DNA from: Proteus columbae
GTDB lineage: Bacteria > Pseudomonadota > Gammaproteobacteria > Enterobacterales > Enterobacteriaceae
Assembly (NCBI RefSeq): GCF_002777965.1
Contig: NZ_NGVR01000030.1
Location: forward strand, 1 to 64,000
Reading direction: 5' to 3'
DNA: 64,000 nt
The notes under the pieces were generated by a model. That model was not told where the DNA came from and ran no database searches. It saw only the letters and a program-made list of their open reading frames with translations. A program made the translations under genes and the position numbers. Of the stretch, positions 57,478 through 64,000 are shown piece by piece (within the stretch, counting starts at the first letter, position 1; each line of letters opens with the position of its first letter).

Positions 57478-57579
57478 GTTCTATTTTAGAGCGACTAATA
57501 TATTTAAGTAGTGTCAAATTTAGATTTCATCATCCTAAAAATAGAACAATAATAAAATGTTTCAGTGTTCTATTTTTAG
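57478..57579. promoter_or_regulatory. Three-copy GTTCTATTTTTAG repeat between pirin and ycaC-like genes
   Basis: CTAAAAATAGAAC at 57535-57547 is a perfect 13-base inverted copy of GTTCTATTTTTAG at 57567-57579, 19 bases apart. A third copy with one T fewer, GTTCTATTTTAG, is at 57478-57489 in the same direction as the last. The copies lie in the divergent promoter region, and such spacing suits a cooperative regulator, possibly LysR regulator 2. The rest of the 280-base gap is A/T-rich and otherwise featureless. Confidence 0.6.
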
Positions 57580-57731
57580 AATAGTGTTTATCAGAATTGC
57601 TACTACCGAGCTTTTAATTAATTGATTATTGTTTATTACAGCAAAAGAGAAACGATATAAAAATATTTCTCTCTAATATTTTTCTTCAATCATGTTAATA
57701 ATCAACTTTATTAATTAAAAGGAATAAACAA

Positions 57732-58409
57732 ATGAGCACCCCAGCAAATTTTAATGGCCTGCGCCCTGTAATTAATCCAGAAGATGCTGTTATGTTATTA
57801 ATTGATCACCAAAGTGGTTTATTCCAAACTGTGGGTGATATGCCAATGACTGAATTACGAGCGCGCGCTTCAGTATTAGCAAAAATGGCAACATTAGCTA
57901 ACATGCCTGTTATTACAACCGCTTCTGTACCACAAGGCCCTAATGGTCCATTAATTCCTGAGATTCATCAAAATGCACCTCATGCAAAATATATTGCACG
58001 TAAAGGTGAAATTAACGCTTGGGATAATCCTGAGTTTGTTGAAGCCGTTAAAGCAACAGGTAAAAAGCAATTAATTATCGCTGGTACTATTACGAGTGTT
58101 TGTATGGCATTTCCTGCAATTAGTGCTGTTGCTGAGGGTTATCAAGTCTTTGCAGTGATTGATGCATCAGGTACTTACAGTAAAATGGCTGAAGAAATTA
58201 CCTTAGCTCGTATTGTTCAAGCGGGCGTAGTGCCGATGGACACCGCAGCGGTTGCTTCTGAAATTCAAAAAACATGGAATCGTGCTGACGCTGCTGAATG
58301 GGCGCAAGCGTATACTCAGATTTTCCCTGCTTATCAGTTATTAATTGAAAGTTACAGCAAAGCTCAAGACGTATTAAAAAATAACGAAGTTTTAGATTCT
58401 CAGCGTTAA
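57732..58409 (+). CDS. YcaC-like isochorismatase-family hydrolase
   Basis: 225 aa, cysteine hydrolase of the isochorismatase superfamily, closest by eye to E. coli YcaC ([47 protein letters not shown]). The catalytic aspartate is in LLIDHQSG (D25) and the nucleophile is C124 in TSVCMAF. No signal peptide. The natural substrate of YcaC is unknown; amide or nitrile hydrolysis is suspected. AAAGGA lies before the ATG. It is divergent from pirin and ends at a double terminator. Confidence 0.9.
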   Translation: MSTPANFNGLRPVINPEDAVMLLIDHQSGLFQTVGDMPMTELRARASVLAKMATLANMPVITTASVPQGPNGPLIPEIHQNAPHAKYIARKGEINAWDNPEFVEAVKATGKKQLIIAGTITSVCMAFPAISAVAEGYQVFAVIDASGTYSKMAEEITLARIVQAGVVPMDTAAVASEIQKTWNRADAAEWAQAYTQIFPAYQLLIESYSKAQDVLKNNEVLDSQR

Positions 58410-58453
58410 TTAAATTCCAACTCTCTTTGTAATTTGTATTCTTTGTGTTTAAA

Positions 58454-58490
58454 AATGCCTATAAAGCCTTTTCTTTATGGGCATTATTTT
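58454..58490 (+). terminator. Terminator 1 after the ycaC-like gene
   Basis: A 13-bp stem (AATGCC-T-ATAAAG with CTTTAT-G-GGCATT, one T-G pair, 6-base loop) followed by ATTTT. Confidence 0.88.
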
Positions 58491-58528
58491 ATAAAAATAT
58501 ATTAGGAACCGAAAATGAAATTTATTTT

Positions 58529-58557
58529 AAAAGCCTTATTAAATACAAGGCTTTTTT
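58529..58557 (+). terminator. Terminator 2, 40 bases further on
   Basis: A perfect 9-bp stem AAAAGCCTT / AAGGCTTTT with a 9-base loop and TTTTTT tail. A very short reading frame (ATG at 58515) leads into it, but I do not call it a gene. Confidence 0.88.
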
Positions 58558-59041
58558 GTTTTTTATAAAATTAAATGCAATTATAAATAAAGGCTAATTT
58601 AAAAAATTTAACAAAGAAAAATAGCTTTTTTTATTTGTTGATAATGATTGTTTATTGCGTTGTGTTATAAAATTGTAACTTGATAGCTGATTGTCTTTGT
58701 TTTATTTGAAATTTATAGCCTGATTGTTGTTTCTTGTTTGTTAAATTCCTCTCTAAAGTTTTAGGTTTTATTCATAAATTAATAAACTTTCCTCATCATA
58801 ATTTATTTAATAAATATCGTTCGATTAAATAAAAATTTTTTACAATAAATAAGTGTGACTTCGGTCACTCTACATTTCGATATTTCTTCAGTATGTTTAT
58901 ACGCAGAGATTAAAAATTAATAAATCAGACATTTATTTATATTGCTTAATAACTTAAGCAAATAGGCTTCTTATTATCAAAAAAACGAAATGCAAATAGA
59001 TATGTGCTGTTACATATATTAAATGCGTTAAGGATATCATA
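58558..59041 (+). promoter_or_regulatory. A/T-rich region upstream of the fdrA cluster with two hairpins
   Basis: 484 bases without a protein gene. GTGAC-TTCG-GTCAC at 58855-58868 is a 5-bp stem with the very stable C(UUCG)G loop. TTGCTTAA-TAAC-TTAAGCAA at 58942-58961 is a perfect 8-bp inverted repeat, about 80 bases before the fdrA start, and a good operator candidate. The fdrA promoter should be close to it. Weak ribosome site AAGGATATC before the ATG. Confidence 0.45.
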
Positions 59042-60709
59042 ATGATCCATGCTTTTATTAAAAAAGGGAGCTTTCAGGATTCAGTAAGCCTGATGATTAT
59101 TTCCCGAAAATTAAGTGAAGCCCCAGAGGTGGAAGAAATTTCCGTCATGATGGGAACACCAGCGAATAAATCTCTTCTCGATGTCACCGGTTTCTGGCAT
59201 GAGATGTTTAACGAAGCAACACCGAATGACATTTGTGTTTCGATTAAAGCGGAATCAGACGATCCTGCCATTATCGAGATGATTTCTACGGCATTAGAAG
59301 AAGCACTTGCAGAAATTGCAAGTGGGCAAAAAGGCGGTAACAAATTAACGACAGTACGTAGCTGGCGTACCGCTAAACAAAAAAGCACTAATGCCAATAT
59401 GTTACTAATTTCTATTGCTGGTGAATATGCTGCGGAGTTAGCAGATACTGGTTTAGAAGATGGCTGTAACGTTATGCTGTTCTCTGACAACGTTTCTATC
59501 GCAGATGAAAAAGCATTAAAAGAAAAAGCAGCAGCAAAAGGTCTGATTGTTATGGGACCTGACTGTGGTACGGCAAATATCGCAGGTGCTCCTCTTGCTT
59601 TCGCAAACATTGCACCGAAAGGCTCGATTGGTATTGTTGGCGCATCAGGAACCGGTATTCAAGAAATTACCTCTCAAATTGTTTTACAGCGCCAAGGTAT
59701 TTCTCACTCTATTGGTTTAGGTGGTCGTGACTTAACAGAGCAAATTGGTGGTATCAGTGCAATCACTGCTATCAATATGCTGGCTGTTGATCCTAATACT
59801 CGTGTTATTGCCTTTGTTTCTAAGCCACCAGCACCAGCTGTGCGTCAAAAAATTATTGCTGAAATGAAACGCCATAATAAACCGATTGTGGCTCAATTCT
59901 TAGGAACAACGCCTGAGAAACTCCAAGACGACAATATCTATTTCACTCGCACTTTAGATGAAACTGCACGTATTGCGGCTGAATTAGCACGTGTTGAAGA
60001 TATTGCTGCGCAATTACCAAAAGTAGCGGGTAAGAAAATCATTGGTCTTTATGCGGGTGGTACGTTAGCCGCCGAGTGCGCCATGTTGTTATCTGAGAAA
60101 CTCAATGTTGAAGTCGATAACGAACATAAACAAGGCACGATGTTAGATGCTGATGGTCACAAAATTATTGATATGGGTGATGACTTCTATACACAGGGTA
60201 AACCGCACCCAATGATTGACCCATCTACACGTAACAAATTTATCAGTGAGCTAAGCAATAAAACCGAAGCTGGCGTGTTACTGGTTGATTTTGTTATCGG
60301 TTATGGCGCAACTCAAGATCCAGCTGGCGCGTTAATTCAGGAAATCAAAAAACTGAATGAGAAACGTGGCGAAGCCAATCCACTGATCACTATCGCAACT
60401 ATCACTGGTACTGAAGACGATCCACAAAACCGTAGCGAACAGCAAAAGCAGCTAAAAGAAGCGGGCATTATTGTGATGGATACGTTGCCAGAAGCCGTTT
60501 TATTAGCCAAAGAATTAATCCAGCCACATCCAGCAGAAGCACATGCTGAAGTGTCGCCACTGCTTAACGGGATCTCTGTGATCAACGCAGGATTACGTAG
60601 CTTTGCAGACGATCTGCAATCAAGTGGCACCCCTGTTGTTCATTATCAGTGGGCACCTGTCGCAGGTGGAAATAAAAAACTGGCTGAAATATTAAAGAAA
60701 TTGAAATAA
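59042..60709 (+). CDS. fdrA: FdrA / AllF, oxamate carbamoyltransferase subunit
   Basis: 555 aa, the same length as E. coli FdrA, with matching stretches throughout (MIHAFIKKG, QDSVSLMIISRKLSE, VMMGTPANK, FSDNVS, VMGPDCGT, GVIGASGTGIQE-type, IDMGDDFYTQGKPHPMIDP, VHYQWAPVAGGNKKLA). The fold is succinyl-CoA synthetase/acyl-CoA synthetase-like. In E. coli FdrA with YlbE and YlbF (AllF, AllG, AllH) has been linked to oxamate carbamoyltransferase, which converts oxalurate and phosphate to oxamate and carbamoyl phosphate. That assignment is recalled from the literature. First gene of the cluster; next gene 12 bases on. Confidence 0.92.
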   Translation: MIHAFIKKGSFQDSVSLMIISRKLSEAPEVEEISVMMGTPANKSLLDVTGFWHEMFNEATPNDICVSIKAESDDPAIIEMISTALEEALAEIASGQKGGNKLTTVRSWRTAKQKSTNANMLLISIAGEYAAELADTGLEDGCNVMLFSDNVSIADEKALKEKAAAKGLIVMGPDCGTANIAGAPLAFANIAPKGSIGIVGASGTGIQEITSQIVLQRQGISHSIGLGGRDLTEQIGGISAITAINMLAVDPNTRVIAFVSKPPAPAVRQKIIAEMKRHNKPIVAQFLGTTPEKLQDDNIYFTRTLDETARIAAELARVEDIAAQLPKVAGKKIIGLYAGGTLAAECAMLLSEKLNVEVDNEHKQGTMLDADGHKIIDMGDDFYTQGKPHPMIDPSTRNKFISELSNKTEAGVLLVDFVIGYGATQDPAGALIQEIKKLNEKRGEANPLITIATITGTEDDPQNRSEQQKQLKEAGIIVMDTLPEAVLLAKELIQPHPAEAHAEVSPLLNGISVINAGLRSFADDLQSSGTPVVHYQWAPVAGGNKKLAEILKKLK

Positions 60710-60721
60710 GGAATTGCAGAT

Positions 60722-61987
60722 ATGTACTCAACTATCGAACAAGCGAATGAAGCAGTTATCGAACGTATCCGTGAAGCCCGTCCTCACTGGTGTGATGTTA
60801 GCTTAGCAAAAGAAGTTGTTCCTGCTTTAGAGACAGGTAAAAAATTACTTCACGCAGGTCCACCAGTAACTTGGGGTGAAATGAGCGGCCCTGTTCGTGG
60901 TGCATGTATTGGTGCTTCTTTATTTGAAGGCTGGGCAGAAACTGAAGAACAAGCATTAGCAATGTTAGAAGCGGGTGAAATTGAGTTTATTCCTTGCCAT
61001 AACGTGAATGCAGTAGGCCCAATGGGCGGTATTACTTCTGCTCATATGCCAATGCTGGTTATCAAAAACCACATTCATGGTAACTACGCTTACTGCAATA
61101 TGAACGAAGGTATCGGTAAAGTAATGCGCTTTGGTGCTTACGGCCCAGATGTGCAAGAGCGTTTACATTGGATGCAAAATAGCTTAGCGCCAGTATTAAA
61201 AGCAGCGATTGCAACATTTGAAAACGGCATCGATCTGACGGCAATTATGGGTCAAGCCATTACGATGGGTGATGAATTCCACCAACGTAACATCGCCGCA
61301 TCTGCGCTGTTACTGCGCCAGCTTGCACCAGTACTAGGCACTTTAGATTTTGAAGAAGCTGAAATCACAAAAGTGACTAAATTCCTGAGCATTACAGACC
61401 AATTTTTCCTTAATTTAGCAATGGCTTACTGTAAAGCGGCGATGGATGCGGGTGCTCAAATCAAGCAAGGTACTATCGTCACTGTAATGACTCGTAATGG
61501 TAGCAACTTTGGTATCAAAATCAGCGGAATGGGTGACCAATGGTTTACCGCTCCAGTAAATACACCACAAGGTCTGTTCTTCTCTGGCTTTAGCCAAGCA
61601 GATGCCAACCCAGACATCGGTGACAGTGCAATCACTGAAACCTTTGGTATTGGTGGCGCAGCAATGGTTGCCGCTCCTGGGGTAACACGCTTTGTAGGTG
61701 CATCTGGTGGTATGGATGCGGCGCGTGAAGTGACTGAAGAAATGGCTGAGATCTATCTTGCTCGTAACATGATGTTGCAAATTCCAACTTGGGATTTTCA
61801 AGGTGCATGTTTAGGTTTAGATGCTCGTCGTGTTGTTGAAACAGGGATCACGCCACTAATTAACACGGGTATTGCGCATAAAGAGCCGGGTGTTGGTCAG
61901 ATTGGTGCTGGTACTGTACGTGCACCTTTAGGTTGCTTTGAAAAAGCAATTGTTGCACTTGCTGAAGAGTTAGGTATCGACGCTTAA
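60722..61987 (+). CDS. allG: AllG (YlbE), DUF1116 protein, oxamate carbamoyltransferase subunit
   Basis: 421-aa DUF1116 protein. Glycine- and asparagine-rich conserved stretches (HNVNAVGPMGGITSAHMP, HGNYAYCNMNEGIGKVMRFG, GAAMVAAPGVTRFVG) are typical. It is the second member of the fdrA-ylbE-ylbF-ybcF set, in the same order as in E. coli. It is thought to form the carbamoyltransferase with FdrA and YlbF. Cytosolic. AAGGAATTGCAG lies before the ATG. Confidence 0.9.
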   Translation: MYSTIEQANEAVIERIREARPHWCDVSLAKEVVPALETGKKLLHAGPPVTWGEMSGPVRGACIGASLFEGWAETEEQALAMLEAGEIEFIPCHNVNAVGPMGGITSAHMPMLVIKNHIHGNYAYCNMNEGIGKVMRFGAYGPDVQERLHWMQNSLAPVLKAAIATFENGIDLTAIMGQAITMGDEFHQRNIAASALLLRQLAPVLGTLDFEEAEITKVTKFLSITDQFFLNLAMAYCKAAMDAGAQIKQGTIVTVMTRNGSNFGIKISGMGDQWFTAPVNTPQGLFFSGFSQADANPDIGDSAITETFGIGGAAMVAAPGVTRFVGASGGMDAAREVTEEMAEIYLARNMMLQIPTWDFQGACLGLDARRVVETGITPLINTGIAHKEPGVGQIGAGTVRAPLGCFEKAIVALAEELGIDA

Positions 61988-62029
61988 TTTTGTTTTTTAA
62001 CGACAAAGTACAGCAATAAAGGGGGCATT

Positions 62030-62857
62030 ATGCAAATTCAAGCACTTCAAACCAGCCAGCATATCACTGACTTTGAAGGTGAGATTAAATGTGTGGGCAT
62101 TTATGACCATGCTTTGAATTTCATTTGCCCTCAACAACGCTTAATGACTTTTCATCGTGAAGGAAAAGGTTTAAGCCCGATGGGATGGTTACTAAAACAA
62201 GATGATTTTGATTATTTTGCAAAACAGTGCCATCCCTCGATTGTGATGGATCTTAAAAATCATCAAGCGACACTTGCAAATAAGCTCACATTGATCGCAG
62301 GTCAAAATGAGAATTTACGCTTACAAGATAAAGCGGATTTAGATTTGCGTTGGTTAGAAAGTTTTTTTTCTTTGTTATCGCCCTCTATTGCAACGGGGTT
62401 ATATGGATCATTGAAAAATTACCGTCAAATCGCGCAACTTAGTGAAATAAAGTTATTAACTAAGCTATTTCATAATCAGCTATTAGGCAATGCTGTTAAC
62501 TGGGCTATTTTTACAGGGAAAGGCCCAGGATTAACGCCAAGTTCAGATGATATGCTGGTGGGTATGTTATTTGCACATTATTTAGCAGAGCCAGAAAATA
62601 AACTTAATAATTTTTTTAATAACACACCGCCTTTATCTGAATTGACCACCATTGTCAGTAAGCACTATTTGGAATATGCCACACAGGGAATATTTTCTAC
62701 CTATCTCATTCAACTAGGTAAAAAAATAAAGAATAAAGAGATTATTTTTAAGGATATGTTGGAAATACTCTCTATTGGTCATCATTCCGGCGCGGATACA
62801 TTACTGGGATTATGGATTGGTTACCAAGCTAAAAAACAACAACAACATATTGATTAA
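62030..62857 (+). CDS. allH: AllH (YlbF), DUF2877 protein, oxamate carbamoyltransferase subunit
   Basis: 275-aa DUF2877 protein. The conserved C-terminal half has FTGKGPGLTPSSDDMLVGMLFAHYL followed by IGHHSGADTLLGLWIGY. It is third in the set and starts 42 bases after allG with AAAGGGGGC upstream. Lower GC and faster divergence than its neighbours, as expected for this subunit. The next gene starts 46 bases after its stop. Confidence 0.88.
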   Translation: MQIQALQTSQHITDFEGEIKCVGIYDHALNFICPQQRLMTFHREGKGLSPMGWLLKQDDFDYFAKQCHPSIVMDLKNHQATLANKLTLIAGQNENLRLQDKADLDLRWLESFFSLLSPSIATGLYGSLKNYRQIAQLSEIKLLTKLFHNQLLGNAVNWAIFTGKGPGLTPSSDDMLVGMLFAHYLAEPENKLNNFFNNTPPLSELTTIVSKHYLEYATQGIFSTYLIQLGKKIKNKEIIFKDMLEILSIGHHSGADTLLGLWIGYQAKKQQQHID

Positions 62858-62903
62858 TTTTTTTAATAAAAGAATTTATATAAACATTCGGATACGGATA
62901 CTT

Positions 62904-63809
62904 ATGAAAACAATTGTTATTGCTTTAGGCGGAAATGCATTATTGCAACGCGGAGAAGTTTTGTCTGCTGAAAATCAATATAAAAATATTGAATTGATGT
63001 CAGAGACAATTAATAAATTAGCTAAAGAGTATCGTGTTGTATTAGTACACGGTAATGGGCCTCAAGTTGGATTACTTGCACTACAAAACCTTGCATATCA
63101 AGATGTTCCTGCATATCCATTGGATATCTTAGTAGCAGAGAGTCAAGGTATGATTGGTTATATGATGATGCAAAAAATTAATCAAAATCATCCTGAACAA
63201 GCTATTACAACAGTAATGACTCGAGTTTCAGTTGATATTAATGATGAAGCATTTAACGATCCAAGTAAATTTATTGGCCCTATTTATGATGAAGCTGATA
63301 AAGCAGAGTTAATTGCGAAGTATCAATGGACATTTAAACAAGATGGTAAACATTATCGTCGTGTTGTGCCATCACCAACACCAAAAAAGATTATTGATAT
63401 CGAAGCAGTAAGACTTTTATTAGATAAAGGTCATATTGTTATTTGTGGTGGCGGTGGCGGTATTCCAGTCAATAATTCAAATAATGAATTTATTGGTAGT
63501 GAAGCTGTTATTGATAAAGATTTAACTGCGGCTTTAATTTCTCGTGAATTAAATGCAGAGCACTTTGTTATTTTAACAGAGGCAGATGCTATTTATAAAA
63601 ATTGGGGTACACCAGAACAAGCTGCAATTCGTGAAGCAACACCAGAAGAACTTGCACCAATGGCTGTCGCTGATGGCGCAATGGGACCAAAAATTATGGC
63701 AGTGAGTGATTTTGTTAATGCAACAGGGCAACAAGCTCACATTGGTGCATTACAAAATATTCAACAAGTTATTGAAGGTCAGTCTGGCACTTTAATTTAT
63801 AAGTCTTAA
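62904..63809 (+). CDS. allK: Catabolic carbamate kinase (YbcF / AllK)
   Basis: 301-aa amino-acid-kinase-fold enzyme that makes ATP, ammonia and CO2 from carbamoyl phosphate and ADP. The N-terminus IALGGNALLQRGE matches E. coli YbcF, as do HGNGPQVGLLALQN, AESQGMIGYM, GGGGGIPV, SEAVIDKDLTAALI and DGAMGPKI. The ATG at 62904 gives the family N-terminus; in-frame sequence further upstream overlaps allH and is not conserved. It completes the energy-yielding step of oxalurate fermentation. Confidence 0.94.
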   Translation: MKTIVIALGGNALLQRGEVLSAENQYKNIELMSETINKLAKEYRVVLVHGNGPQVGLLALQNLAYQDVPAYPLDILVAESQGMIGYMMMQKINQNHPEQAITTVMTRVSVDINDEAFNDPSKFIGPIYDEADKAELIAKYQWTFKQDGKHYRRVVPSPTPKKIIDIEAVRLLLDKGHIVICGGGGGIPVNNSNNEFIGSEAVIDKDLTAALISRELNAEHFVILTEADAIYKNWGTPEQAAIREATPEELAPMAVADGAMGPKIMAVSDFVNATGQQAHIGALQNIQQVIEGQSGTLIYKS

Positions 63810-63833
63810 TAAAATGCTTTCAGGAGCGTCATT

Positions 63834-64000
63834 ATGAACGATGCACAAGTGAATGAGAAAGGCAAAGTCCCTTATTGGGTCAAACTGACCATTATCTTCT
63901 TCTTTGGTTGGATTGCGCTGTATGGTAGCCGTGCCATTGTTGGCCCTTTAATGGTAAATATTGGAGCTGAGTTTGATCTATCTAAAGCTCAACTTGGCTC
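63834..64000 (+). CDS. MFS transporter, cut by the window end
   Basis: The first 55 residues only. A hydrophilic start (MNDAQVNEKGKVPYW) is followed by a membrane helix (KLTIIFFFGWIALYGSRAIVGPLM) typical of the first helix of a major-facilitator protein, with the DLSKAQLG stretch after it. CAGGAG lies before the ATG at 63834, 24 bases after allK, so it is probably part of the cluster and could import allantoin, oxalurate or a related acid. The specificity cannot be judged from this fragment. Confidence 0.8.
   Translation, partial: MNDAQVNEKGKVPYWVKLTIIFFFGWIALYGSRAIVGPLMVNIGAEFDLSKAQLG

Noticed and set aside
58515-58568. Short frame reading MKFILKALLNTRLFCFL before terminator 2
   Set aside because: The hairpin itself supplies most of the codons, there is no convincing ribosome site, and a leader peptide would need regulatory codons that are not seen.
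59074-59610. Long minus-strand frame (178 codons) inside fdrA
   Set aside because: It mirrors the codon structure of fdrA, has no homology I can see and no ribosome site; fdrA matches its E. coli counterpart over the full length.

Overview
The window is AT-rich enterobacterial chromosome that best fits the genus Proteus (Morganellaceae). The core gene order is that of the Escherichia coli rpoS/cys region: queD, cysJIH, cysDNC, ftsB-ispD-ispF-truD-surE-pcm-nlpD-rpoS, then mutS. The proteins are clearly diverged from E. coli, base composition is low in GC, and there is a chaperone-usher operon with MrpJ-type regulators, a Proteus hallmark. The species cannot be fixed from sequence alone. I see no insertion sequence, prophage, CRISPR array or rRNA gene.

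Layout. 1-6805: tRNA-Asp end, yafD, a three-gene sulfur operon (SQR-like flavoprotein, DUF1641 protein, methionine gamma-lyase), proY-like permease, queE and queD. 7103-15998: assimilatory sulfate reduction as two transcription units, cysJIH and cysG-cysD-cysN-cysC, separated by a terminator. 16329-23250: the tightly packed ftsB to rpoS block, with a 690-base nlpD-rpoS gap that carries two terminator-like hairpins and a conserved rpoS leader. 23421-25831: two unrecognised membrane or envelope genes in the rpoS-mutS interval. 25947-28511: mutS on the minus strand.

29080-43220: accessory envelope region with a Fic protein, a DUF3829 lipoprotein, a giant alpha-2-macroglobulin with its pbpC partner, a small lipoprotein, a DyP peroxidase, a YebB-like amidase-fold protein and a VanW protein. 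43341-56501: an eight-gene fimbrial operon (46977-53492) flanked on both sides by divergent LysR/DASS-transporter pairs. The fimbrial operon encodes major pilin, chaperone, usher, two minor pilins, a first MrpJ-like regulator, a two-domain adhesin and a second MrpJ-like regulator. 56579-58409: pirin and a YcaC-like hydrolase. 59042-64000: the oxamate carbamoyltransferase / carbamate kinase set (fdrA=allF, allG, allH, allK) followed by a truncated MFS transporter.

How they work together. Two sulfur clusters lie within 5 kb: one makes sulfide from sulfate for cysteine synthesis, the other releases thiols or sulfide from methionine/cysteine and probably oxidises sulfide to the quinone pool. The A2M/PBP1C pair suggests protease trapping coupled to murein repair. 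The fimbrial operon carries its own MrpJ-like regulators, which in Proteus switch cells from swarming to adhesion. The terminal cluster should ferment oxalurate to oxamate, ammonia, CO2 and ATP. The most unusual items are the double MrpJ fimbrial operon, the SQR-DUF1641-methionine gamma-lyase operon, the two-gene rpoS-mutS insert, and the three-copy 13-base repeat upstream of the YcaC/pirin pair.
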